Assembly: GCA_050305515.1 (NCBI GenBank)
Contig: JBNLFL010000008.1
Span: 1-64,000 of the forward strand
DNA length: 64,000 bases
Source of the DNA: JAFGUB01 sp050305515
GTDB lineage: Bacteria > Campylobacterota > Campylobacteria > Campylobacterales > Sulfurimonadaceae
Direction: 5' to 3'
Position 1 is the first letter of the stretch. The number at the start of each line of letters is the position of its first letter. The notes under the pieces were generated by a model. That model saw only the letters and a list, made by a program, of their open reading frames with translations, was not told the DNA's origin and did no database searches. This document shows positions 1 through 7,736 of the stretch, one piece after another. A program made the translations under genes and the position numbers.

Positions 1-1701
1 TACCGTATCGGTGCTCACCGTATAGGTCGCGGTGTTCCCTTCCCATACTGTCGCATCCCCGCTGATACTTACTGTAGCTCCCGCATCCTTCTCGTTTGGC
101 TGATCCGGATCATTTGGCGTATATGGATTGCTCTCGTCTAAGATTGCTGTGGAAACTGTATCATTGCTGATCACAGAAAAGTCATACCCTCCCGTTGAAG
201 CATTAACAATAACAACATTAAAGATTTCACTACCCTCGTTTAAAGCATCATCCAGAGTTGCTACATCAAAAGAAATTTGATTGCTTCCTGATGGAATCGT
301 AACGCTGACCGTTCCCGTATCAATGTCATTACTATCAGCGGTAGTAAATGTGTACACGATCTCAACAGTTAAATCGCTTTGAACAATCTTGTCTGTTTGA
401 ACTGTATATGTAGCATTTTCACCTTCTACAACCGTTTCAGAACCAGCTAGTGCTACGCTGATGCCAACTGGTGTGCTCGTGTCATTATCCACAATTGTTG
501 TAATTACCGGAGTCTGATCAACAATAATATTTTCAAAATCACCCCCGTTGGCTACACCAGTCAAATTTACAGAATAATCTTCATTATTCTCATCAATAGT
601 GTCATCGAAGTTACTGATTGGAAATTGAATTATTGTTTCACCGGCAGGCACGGTAATATTGAAAGTATTTGCGATCAAATCACCTGAATTCGTGTCAATG
701 TGAGATATTGTCACTTCTAAGGTCATATTACTAAGTGGCACTTTATCAAGGATCACTGTATAAGTAGCTGTACCACCTTCAATAATTGATGACGTCCCAG
801 TAAGTGTTACATTGACACTATCAACTTCTGTTGGTACACCGTCTTCATCAATCTGGTCAATGATAGTTGTTGTCACAGTTCCTGTCTCAACAACTATCGT
901 TTCGAAACCACCACCGGCAACCCCGTCTACGTGAACAACATAGTTTTCAGGATCTTCATCATAAGCGTCATCAATATTGGAAAGCTGAAAATCAATGGAT
1001 GTTTCACCTTTCGGAATAACAATTTCCTGCGTGACAGGAATCAAGTCGCCATTATCGGTCTCAATATGACCGGATACAATAGTAACAACCATATCTTCAA
1101 GAGCAGCTTCACTCAAGGTCAATGTATAATTGGCGCTTTCACCCTCAACAACTACAGAATCTCCTAATAGGTTTAAGCTCGCTGTAGGTGCGGGTGTCGG
1201 AACTATCGGTGTTGTACCTGTTTCATTAGGCAAAATGGGTGCTTGTGCAATTGCAGGATCTGATATCTCGACAGATGCAGCATTACGTGTCGACAAATAA
1301 TCTGACCATGCTGAACCGAGGTTCTCAATATGATCTAGTGCTGAAGCTGCTTCCAACGCGGAATCGGCACCTTCTTCACCGGCCGCTGTATCATCAAGCT
1401 CGTCAGTATTACCGGTTGTTTCCAAAGCTTTTTGAATATCTGCGATATCTGCAGTTACATCCTCTTTTGCAAATTCATTGCTTTCATAAGTCGTTTCATC
1501 AAGAAGAATTTTTTGATTTGGCCCCAATGTGATGACATTGCCATTATCCAATACGATTTCAAGAAAAGAGTTATTACCCGTTTCAATAAAATCATTCATA
1601 TGTACCGGCATATGCATCGCCAATGTCTCTATAGAACCATTTGTCAACGTTGTTTGTGTTTGTCCGGATTGTTGTGAAATGTAACCTACTATTGCAGCCA
1701 T
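1..1701 (-). CDS. LapA-like giant adhesin, N-terminal part (retention module plus Calx-beta-like repeats)
   Basis: This reading frame of 567 codons is open from the start at 1701 to the window edge, so the C-terminal part is missing. The first ~75 residues resemble the retention module of type I-secreted, LapA-type adhesins: a small beta-rich domain with LDNGNVITLG and NQKILLDE motifs. Residues 105-108 read TAAG, the di-alanine site cut by the periplasmic protease LapG in Pseudomonas LapA at almost the same residue number. A Pro/Thr linker (about 148-173) leads to tandem Calx-beta-like domains of roughly 115-125 residues (about 174-283, 296-405, 413-525, and a fourth cut off at the edge). Each begins with a V-x-EG-x-A-x-YT motif and carries acidic DD/DE clusters likely to bind calcium. 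By family knowledge it would be exported through a TolC-like pore and held at the outer membrane for biofilm attachment. The start has a good AAGGTGG ribosome site. Secretion genes and LapD/LapG homologues are not in the window. Confidence 0.8.
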   Translation of the reverse strand, partial: MAAIVGYISQQSGQTQTTLTNGSIETLAMHMPVHMNDFIETGNNSFLEIVLDNGNVITLGPNQKILLDETTYESNEFAKEDVTADIADIQKALETTGNTDELDDTAAGEEGADSALEAASALDHIENLGSAWSDYLSTRNAASVEISDPAIAQAPILPNETGTTPIVPTPAPTASLNLLGDSVVVEGESANYTLTLSEAALEDMVVTIVSGHIETDNGDLIPVTQEIVIPKGETSIDFQLSNIDDAYDEDPENYVVHVDGVAGGGFETIVVETGTVTTTIIDQIDEDGVPTEVDSVNVTLTGTSSIIEGGTATYTVILDKVPLSNMTLEVTISHIDTNSGDLIANTFNITVPAGETIIQFPISNFDDTIDENNEDYSVNLTGVANGGDFENIIVDQTPVITTIVDNDTSTPVGISVALAGSETVVEGENATYTVQTDKIVQSDLTVEIVYTFTTADSNDIDTGTVSVTIPSGSNQISFDVATLDDALNEGSEIFNVVIVNASTGGYDFSVISNDTVSTAILDESNPYTPNDPDQPNEKDAGATVSISGDATVWEGNTATYTVSTDTV

Positions 1702-1728
1702 AGTACCCACCTTATGTAGCTATTTTGA

Positions 1729-1734
1729 AGTATA
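1729..1734 (-). promoter_or_regulatory. Putative -10 element for the adhesin gene
   Basis: On the minus strand TATACT lies 28 bases before the adhesin start codon, with a run of nine or more T residues (1751-1760 region) upstream. T-rich upstream DNA is typical of sigma-70 promoters in Campylobacterota, which often lack a clear -35 box. This is inferred from pattern only. Confidence 0.4.
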
Positions 1735-1789
1735 GTATCTAAGGTAGTAAAAAAAAACTATTGGACGTTGGTACTATAATGGAGAGGAT

Positions 1790-1804
1790 GGGTCAAAAAG
1801 ACCC
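1790..1804 (-). terminator. Small hairpin after serA
   Basis: GGGTC, five A residues on the plus strand, then GACCC form a perfect five-pair stem ten bases beyond the serA stop codon. There is no clear T tract after it on the minus strand, so it may be a weak terminator or an mRNA 3'-end stabiliser at the end of the long pheS-serA gene series. Confidence 0.35.
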
Positions 1805-1813
1805 GGTTAGAAT

Positions 1814-3400
1814 TTATAAACGCGCGTGATCCACGCCAATGCAAGCTTCTAATGATGCCAATTTTTCAAGTGTCTTTGAAGACACAGGGGAATCAACGAT
1901 AATAACAGCCAATGCCTGGCTTTTTGCATTTCTACCAAGGCGGAAATCTGAAATATTCACATTATCCTGAGCTAGAATGGTTCCTACATGTCCAATAACT
2001 CCTGGAACATCCGTATTACGGAAGAGGATCATCTCGCCTTTTGGAGCAACATCAAGATCGAATCCATTGATGTCAACAATACGTTCTACTTCATCATCAT
2101 AGATAGTCGCACTGATCTCGATGACTTTTTTGTCTGTCGTGAGTTTGACGGTAATCAGATTTTTGAAAACATTACTGTCAGGCAAAACTTCCGTTTCAAT
2201 TTTGATATTTTTTTCATTGGCAATAAATTCAGCGTTGACATAATTGATGGTATCACCGCTGCTTTCAGCCATTGCACCGACAGTGACAAACGTAGAGAGT
2301 GATGCGACATATTCAGAGATCGCACCTTGTCCGCTGATTTTGATGGAAACGATTGGAGCCCGATTCATCTGTGCTGCCAGAAATCCGATCTTTTGTCCAA
2401 GTCCCAGAAATGGCTTTACAAACGCAGGAATTTTTGTTTCATCAATAGGCAGGTTGAAGGCGTTAGCGTATGCGATACCTTTGGCAGCTTCAATCGCCTG
2501 TTGCGCTGCCTGAACACCAATATTGTACTGAGACTCGAACGTGTTCGCACCCAGGTGAGGTGAAACAACGATATTGTCAAGATCAAGCAACGGATGATCC
2601 GTAGCAGGTTCTTTATTGAAGACATCAATACCTGCAAAGCGTATTTTTCCTGATTTCAGACCATCATAAAGTGCTTCTTCATCATACAATCCGCCTCGCG
2701 CACAGTTAATGAGCACGACGCCGTCTTTCATGCGGGCAATCTCATCTTTGCCGATCATACCGATTGTCTCTTTATTTTTTGGCGTATGGATGGTAATGAT
2801 GTCACAGGCGAGAATATCTTCGAAATTCTGTGTATAGGTCACGCCAAGATTGCTAGCTTTGGATGCAGGAATGTAGGGGTCGTAAGCAATAACATCCATT
2901 TCAAAAGCCCGGGAACGGATTCCAACGCGACTGCCGATATTACCGAAACCGATAATTCCCAGCTTTTTACCCTTAAGTTCATATCCATACCATTTTTCAC
3001 GCTTCCAGATACGCTGATTTTTCAAATGGTCATGGGAATAGGGAAACATACGCATACATGAAAGCATGTGTGCCATGGTAAGTTCCACAGCAGCGATGGT
3101 ATTCGCAGTAGGAACATTCATGACAATGATGCCTTCCTTGGAACATCCATCAATATCGACATTGTCAACACCGACACCGGCTCGTACAATGGCTTTGAGG
3201 TTCTTACCGGCATTGATGAACTTATCATCAACATCGGTAGAACTGCGTGTTATGGCAACATCTGCATCGGCTATAACATCCAAAAGTGATGTTTTGTCAA
3301 GATCTGCTGCAAACAGCATTTCGATCTGATCATCGTTCTCAAGCATTTTAAGACCCGCTTCATGAATGTGGTCACAAACGACTATTTTGTATTTTTCCAT
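1814..3400 (-). CDS. serA: D-3-phosphoglycerate dehydrogenase
   Basis: This enzyme catalyses the NAD-dependent oxidation of 3-phosphoglycerate to 3-phosphohydroxypyruvate, the first step of serine synthesis, in the cytoplasm. The 528-residue length fits the long form. A Rossmann motif GFGNIG lies at residues 151-156, and the catalytic Arg-Glu-His set is at R235 (CARGG), E264 (NKEP) and H282 (SPHLG). The intervening ASB domain spans about 310-445 and a C-terminal ACT domain about 452-528, starting with the NTDVPGVIG motif. In the long forms the ACT domain usually gives serine feedback or subunit contacts. The gene overlaps the upstream membrane-anchored gene by 19 bases and is last in the pheS-to-serA series. 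The same placement after rpsA is known in Campylobacter. Confidence 0.95.
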   Translation of the reverse strand: MEKYKIVVCDHIHEAGLKMLENDDQIEMLFAADLDKTSLLDVIADADVAITRSSTDVDDKFINAGKNLKAIVRAGVGVDNVDIDGCSKEGIIVMNVPTANTIAAVELTMAHMLSCMRMFPYSHDHLKNQRIWKREKWYGYELKGKKLGIIGFGNIGSRVGIRSRAFEMDVIAYDPYIPASKASNLGVTYTQNFEDILACDIITIHTPKNKETIGMIGKDEIARMKDGVVLINCARGGLYDEEALYDGLKSGKIRFAGIDVFNKEPATDHPLLDLDNIVVSPHLGANTFESQYNIGVQAAQQAIEAAKGIAYANAFNLPIDETKIPAFVKPFLGLGQKIGFLAAQMNRAPIVSIKISGQGAISEYVASLSTFVTVGAMAESSGDTINYVNAEFIANEKNIKIETEVLPDSNVFKNLITVKLTTDKKVIEISATIYDDEVERIVDINGFDLDVAPKGEMILFRNTDVPGVIGHVGTILAQDNVNISDFRLGRNAKSQALAVIIVDSPVSSKTLEKLASLEACIGVDHARL

Positions 3401-3885
3401 GCTTCTTCCTCTTTAAATGGCAATACAGATGCCGAAATTTCATAATTGCGTAATGTCTGGACCAATTGATCCAGACGTTTTATATCTTTGGAGTTGATTA
3501 ACAGAAGTGTATTTGTTTTGTCATTTTGTAAAAAATAGTTTAATTTATATTGATTAAGTTCTTCTTTGAGACAAAAAAGCTGATAGGGATCTTTGATGAG
3601 CGCTTTTAATTGATAGATGGTTTGGGAGACAATTTTCTGATTCAGATCGACATCGATATAGATTTCGTTAACAGGGAAAAAGTAACCTAGGCGTTCACTT
3701 TCTGAAAAACGCTCCAACCATCCACTCTCAATTGCGGAACTTCCGCTATTTTTCTGATTCAATCCACTCTTGTTAATCAGAACGTTACCAGGTTCACCCT
3801 GGTTGATTCTGTAAAGCAGCACTACTATGAAGAGGGCAACTCCCAAAGCGATTAATGGGGTTAACCAGTAGGCTACTCGGTGCAT
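3382..3885 (-). CDS. Membrane-anchored periplasmic protein of unknown function
   Basis: The 167-residue protein has one N-terminal membrane segment at about residues 5-25 (LTPLIALGVALFIVVLLY) followed by a soluble domain that should face the periplasm. A Ser/Asn-rich linker precedes a mixed alpha/beta region with ten or more Leu/Ile residues in the YQLKALIKDPYQL stretch. No enzyme motif or cysteine pair is recognised. It starts one base after the rpsA stop and overlaps serA by 19 bases, so translation is probably coupled. Campylobacter jejuni has an unnamed periplasmic protein at the same place between rpsA and serA, which suggests a conserved but uncharacterised family. Function is not inferred. 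Confidence 0.75.
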   Translation of the reverse strand: MHRVAYWLTPLIALGVALFIVVLLYRINQGEPGNVLINKSGLNQKNSGSSAIESGWLERFSESERLGYFFPVNEIYIDVDLNQKIVSQTIYQLKALIKDPYQLFCLKEELNQYKLNYFLQNDKTNTLLLINSKDIKRLDQLVQTLRNYEISASVLPFKEEEAWKNTK

Positions 3886-3886
3886 A

Positions 3887-5542
3887 TTATTTGAGTTGGT
3901 CTTTAATCAGATCCCCAAGGCTATTTGTCGAATCATCGTTAAATTCATCGAGTTGTGCCTGCTCTTTGATGCGTTCAAGCTTTTTAACTGAAAGGCGAAT
4001 ACGATCACGCTGTGTATCAACAACTGCGATGACAGCTTCAATGCTTTGTCCGGCTTCCAGTTCTTCAGCCTTGAGCGGATAGAGATCTTCATTACGGATC
4101 AGTGCATCGACGCCATCTTCAAGTGATACGAAAACACCGAAATCTTTGACATCACGGATCGTTCCGCTAACGACTTCATTCATTTTATGCGCTTTGGCAT
4201 ATTTTTCGATGGGACTCTCTTCTAAAGATTTTCGGTTCAAAGAAATCTTTTGCTCATCCTGATTGATTTTGACGATTTTGACTTCAACTTCATCACCGAC
4301 TTTGTAAATGTCTTTGCAGCGGCTGTTCTTTTCCCAGGTAGCATCCTGATTATGCAACAAGCCCTCAACACCGTCAATTTTAACAAACGCACCAAAGTCT
4401 GTCAGTGACGTCACCGTTCCGGTAACAATGTCCCCTTCACGATGATTTTTTACAAACTCATCAAAGGGTTTTGGCAGAAGGCGCTTATAAGAAACACGGA
4501 GTTTGTGTGTTTTGGAATTGATTTCGATGACCTCAACATCAATCTCCTGACCCACAGTCAAATAATCTTTAGGATGTTTGATATTCTTGTCCCAGGTAAT
4601 TTCCGAGATGTGAAGGAAGCCCTCAATATCGTTGCCAAGATCAACAAAAACGCCGTAAGGTTCAAGATTGCTGACAGTGACCGTAATCGTATCACCCTCT
4701 TCCAGTTCGGATTCAATCTCTTTCCACGGATCCGGCTGAACCGCTTTAATTGAGAGTGAGAGGTGACGTTTGTCTTTATCGTAAGCAATCGCTTTGACCG
4801 TAACAGTATCGCCTTCTTTATAAAGTTTGGAAGGATTTACGGGGCCTTTGTAACTGATCTCGTTGTAGTGAACAAGACCATCAACACCACCCACGTCGAC
4901 GAACATTCCGTAGCTTGTAATCTTTTTGATCGTACCTTCAACAACGGTTTCGTTCTCGATCAGTGCATCAATGATCTCTTTTTTCTTTTTGCGCTCTTCA
5001 TTGAAGAGTTTGCGGCGAGAGAGAACAATGGAGCTGTCACTAGGGTCAATTTTGATGACCTGCGCCTTGATTGTTCTTCCGACAACCTCTTCATTCTCTT
5101 TGAATGCGGCAAGAGAACGCGGCATAAAGAAACAGACACCGTCAGCTTCTACGATGTAACCGCCGCGATTCTTTTTCGTAATCGTACCTTCAACGATCAG
5201 ATCCTCGTAATCTTCACCGTGCGCTTTGATGAAGTCAAGAGTTTTCTGCTGCTCAAGCACTTTTTTGTAAGAGATTTTTGGACGTTCATTGTAATAGCCA
5301 GTCACCATAACGGTAATCTTGTCACCAAGACCGAATTTCAGGTTACCCGCTTCATCACGAATCTCATCCAGAGAAAGAACGCCCTCAAGCTTCTCACCAA
5401 TACCTACCAGAACACGATTGTCCTCTTCCTGAAACTCGACGATTTCGCCTTCAGTAATGCGTGTCGTCTCCTGTTCCTTGAACGATGCTTCCAACATCTG
5501 CTCAAAATTTTCTTCTTCGAACCCTTCGTTCTCGAAAGCCAT
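3887..5542 (-). CDS. rpsA: 30S ribosomal protein S1
   Basis: S1 binds mRNA on the 30S subunit and helps initiation on structured or weakly Shine-Dalgarno-bearing messages. The 551 residues hold about six consecutive S1 (OB-fold) domains. This is visible as repeated pairs such as GTIKKITSYGMFVDVGGVDG, VSNLEPYGVFVDLGNDIEG, VTSLTDFGAFVKIDGVEG and IRDVKDFGVFVSLEDGVDA, each followed by a basic K-x-S/L-S motif. The N-terminal two domains are the more divergent ribosome-binding ones, as in other S1 proteins. The gene has its own likely promoter upstream (TATAAT at 5576-5581) besides read-through from ispH, which suits a highly expressed protein. Its length is normal for the group. Confidence 0.96.
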   Translation of the reverse strand: MAFENEGFEEENFEQMLEASFKEQETTRITEGEIVEFQEEDNRVLVGIGEKLEGVLSLDEIRDEAGNLKFGLGDKITVMVTGYYNERPKISYKKVLEQQKTLDFIKAHGEDYEDLIVEGTITKKNRGGYIVEADGVCFFMPRSLAAFKENEEVVGRTIKAQVIKIDPSDSSIVLSRRKLFNEERKKKKEIIDALIENETVVEGTIKKITSYGMFVDVGGVDGLVHYNEISYKGPVNPSKLYKEGDTVTVKAIAYDKDKRHLSLSIKAVQPDPWKEIESELEEGDTITVTVSNLEPYGVFVDLGNDIEGFLHISEITWDKNIKHPKDYLTVGQEIDVEVIEINSKTHKLRVSYKRLLPKPFDEFVKNHREGDIVTGTVTSLTDFGAFVKIDGVEGLLHNQDATWEKNSRCKDIYKVGDEVEVKIVKINQDEQKISLNRKSLEESPIEKYAKAHKMNEVVSGTIRDVKDFGVFVSLEDGVDALIRNEDLYPLKAEELEAGQSIEAVIAVVDTQRDRIRLSVKKLERIKEQAQLDEFNDDSTNSLGDLIKDQLK

Positions 5543-5575
5543 GCCTAATTCCCTTGTTAACTAAAAAATTGGCTG

Positions 5576-5581
5576 ATTATA
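5576..5581 (-). promoter_or_regulatory. Putative rpsA -10 element
   Basis: A perfect TATAAT on the minus strand lies 33 bases before the rpsA start, with AT-rich DNA upstream in the 92-base gap after ispH. It would give a leader of about 25 bases carrying an AGGG ribosome site. Confidence 0.55.
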
Positions 5582-5623
5582 TCGAAAGCTTGCTTATGCT
5601 TATATGATTTATTTGTTTTAAAA

Positions 5624-5636
5624 GAGAAAGTTTCTC
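5624..5636 (-). terminator. Weak inverted repeat at the end of ispH
   Basis: GAGAAA and TTTCTC, separated by one base, overlap the ispH stop codon and are followed on the minus strand by TTTTAAAAC. The minimal loop makes a stable hairpin doubtful; at best this is a leaky terminator before the rpsA promoter. Confidence 0.25.
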
Positions 5637-6462
5637 AGGAGACACTTCGTATTGCTTTAATGACATCCTGAATAATCCAGTCAGGCGTCGAAGCGCCGGC
5701 ACTGATCCCACATCGTTCTTTACCGTGGAACCAAGCGGCATCGATCTCATCAGCGGACTCAATGTGATAGCTCTCGGGACAGGACTGTACCGAAATGGCA
5801 TGCAGCTGTTTGGTGTTGGAAGAGTTCTTTCCTCCGATAATGATCATCACATCCGATTTTTTTGCAAGATCACGCACGGCATCCTGATTTTCAAACGTTG
5901 CATTACAGATCGTATTAAAAACGCGTACTTCCTTATGAGAAAGAATCAATGCATCGGCGATTTCCAGAAATGCTTCGACTTTTCGCGTCGTTTGTGCCAC
6001 CAAAGCAACTTTTTCACGTAAATGGATGCTAGCCAGTTCCTCTACATGTAATAACGTATAGACATTACCATCTGCATAGCTTTTTACCCCTTTGATCTCA
6101 GGGTGATTGTTATCGCCGAAAATAACAATATCATACCCCTGCGCACTCATCTCTTCACATATCTGCTGGGGTTTGGTGACATAGGGGCAGGTGGCATCTA
6201 TAACATAGACGCCGCGTTCGTGAAGGCTTGCAAGTTCCTGCTTCGGAATACCGTGCGTCCGTATCACAGCGGTATCACCGCTTTTGAAATCTGCAAGATT
6301 TTCCGTTAATCCAACTTTGAAATCACGCTGCAGCCGTTCAATCTCCTGGGCATTGTGAATTAACGGCCCGTAGGTCCGGGAGTTTTGATTCTCCTCGGCA
6401 ATCTTGATCGCCCGCTTCACCCCGAAACAGAATCCGTAATTCTCGGCCAGTGTGATAGTCAT
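5635..6462 (-). CDS. ispH: 4-hydroxy-3-methylbut-2-enyl diphosphate reductase
   Basis: IspH (LytB) is the last enzyme of the non-mevalonate isoprenoid pathway. It reduces HMBPP to isopentenyl and dimethylallyl diphosphate with a [4Fe-4S] cluster. The three cluster cysteines are visible at C12 (GFCFGV), C92 (DATCPYV) and C186 (TICNAT), and the substrate-binding TQTT/TTRK and SSNT motifs are present. The length of 275 residues is usual for Campylobacterota. It touches aroA by one base (TAATG), so the two are translationally coupled. A copy of the TACATGTA palindrome lies inside the gene at 6042-6051, coding Leu-His-Val. Confidence 0.95.
   Translation of the reverse strand: MTITLAENYGFCFGVKRAIKIAEENQNSRTYGPLIHNAQEIERLQRDFKVGLTENLADFKSGDTAVIRTHGIPKQELASLHERGVYVIDATCPYVTKPQQICEEMSAQGYDIVIFGDNNHPEIKGVKSYADGNVYTLLHVEELASIHLREKVALVAQTTRKVEAFLEIADALILSHKEVRVFNTICNATFENQDAVRDLAKKSDVMIIIGGKNSSNTKQLHAISVQSCPESYHIESADEIDAAWFHGKERCGISAGASTPDWIIQDVIKAIRSVS
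6042..6051. repeat. TACATGTA palindrome copy 1 (CTACATGTAA)
   Basis: Inside ispH, coding Leu-His-Val on the gene strand. One end base differs from the 10-base consensus TTACATGTAA. Confidence 0.85.
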
Positions 6463-7736
6463 TATACGACCTCGGTGATACGTGAAAGCAAGTCAAAAAA
6501 ATTCGGGAACGAGGTGTTGATGCACGCGACATCATCCACTTCCATACCACAGCGCAGACCGGCAATGATAAAACTCATCGCAATCCGATGGTCGCCGTAA
6601 CTCCCGACACTGGCATGCTGTAAAATCCCGCCTTCAATGCAATAGCCGTCTTCAAACTCTTCCACTGTAATGCCGCAGGCTCTGAGGTTGTTTACGACAG
6701 TGCTGATGCGGTCACTCTCTTTAACACGCAACTCCTCGGCGTTTTTGACACAGCTTTTGCCGCTGGCGCATGCCATCGCAATCGAGAGTGCCGGCAGTTC
6801 GTCAATGAGCCATGACATATTTTCCGATACGGTGACTGCATGAAGCGGCGCATGCTCGACACAGATGTTACCGATGGGCTCATAGCGTTCATCCGTTGTC
6901 TCATAGCTGATTCTGGCACCCATGCGCTCAAGAACGCGAAAAGCTTCAATACGCGTCTTATTAAGCGTCACGCCCTCAATGACGACTTTGGCATTCGGTG
7001 TGATTGCCGCGGCTACGGCAAAGAAAAAGGCACTGGAAGGGTCTGCAGGTACACGGATGTCCAGCGGTTCAAGTAATCCCTCAAGCGGTTCGATGGTCGT
7101 TTTAAGATCCTCTACATGTAAACGGGCACCCATTCCCCGAAGCATACGTTCGGTATGGTCACGGCTCAGTTCCGGTTCGCGGTAGGTGCAGACGCCATCG
7201 GCATGCAGCGCGGCAAGAATCATGGCGCTTTTAACCTGAGCCGAAGCGATGGGGCTCTCATAATCAAATGCTTTCAATGATCCACCGCGGATGCTCAGCG
7301 GTGCCAGATTGCCATCGGCGCGACCGTCAAGTTTGGCACCTATCTCCCGCAGCGGCGCCGTGACCCGTTTCATGGGGCGGCGTCTGAGATATTCATCCCC
7401 CGTCAGAACGAAGTGGCCGTTTGCCGATGCCAAAAGACCGCAGAAGAGTCGCATTCCGGTTCCGGAATTACCGCAATCAAGAACATCGCTGCTCTCCTGA
7501 ATCCCTTCAGAGGTAATACGGATAATTTCTCCGTCGTCCTCGATTTTGGCGCCAAGAGATTTGACAATATTGAGAGTATTGAGCGTGTCTTCGGCCCGAA
7601 GAAAGTTCCGAATCGTACTCGTCCCTTTTGCCAGCGTGGCAAACATCGCGCTGCGATGCGAGATCGATTTATCCGGTGCTATCGTATCAATAACAACGTC
7701 AAACGCTCCGGCGGGAGCAACCCTGACCTTTGTCAT
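6462..7736 (-). CDS. aroA: 3-phosphoshikimate 1-carboxyvinyltransferase (EPSP synthase)
   Basis: AroA transfers the enolpyruvyl group of phosphoenolpyruvate to shikimate-3-phosphate in the pathway to chorismate. The 424-residue protein shows the PDKSISHR substrate motif near residue 22, the LDCGNSGTGMRL motif with the RRRPMKR loop, and the late catalytic SWLIDELPAL and KESDR motifs. It overlaps pheT by four bases and ispH by one. The palindrome copy at 7112-7121 encodes Leu-His-Val. Nothing is truncated. Confidence 0.96.
   Translation of the reverse strand: MTKVRVAPAGAFDVVIDTIAPDKSISHRSAMFATLAKGTSTIRNFLRAEDTLNTLNIVKSLGAKIEDDGEIIRITSEGIQESSDVLDCGNSGTGMRLFCGLLASANGHFVLTGDEYLRRRPMKRVTAPLREIGAKLDGRADGNLAPLSIRGGSLKAFDYESPIASAQVKSAMILAALHADGVCTYREPELSRDHTERMLRGMGARLHVEDLKTTIEPLEGLLEPLDIRVPADPSSAFFFAVAAAITPNAKVVIEGVTLNKTRIEAFRVLERMGARISYETTDERYEPIGNICVEHAPLHAVTVSENMSWLIDELPALSIAMACASGKSCVKNAEELRVKESDRISTVVNNLRACGITVEEFEDGYCIEGGILQHASVGSYGDHRIAMSFIIAGLRCGMEVDDVACINTSFPNFFDLLSRITEVV
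7112..7121. repeat. Palindrome copy 2 (CTACATGTAA)
   Basis: Inside aroA, Leu-His-Val frame. Confidence 0.85.

Noticed and set aside
931..1677. Three plus-strand open frames at the left edge
   Set aside because: They are shadows of the adhesin gene, which reads open through the whole edge on the minus strand.
4763..5548. Open frame of 261 codons on the plus strand
   Set aside because: Antisense to rpsA; the repeating S1 domains create long mirrored frames.
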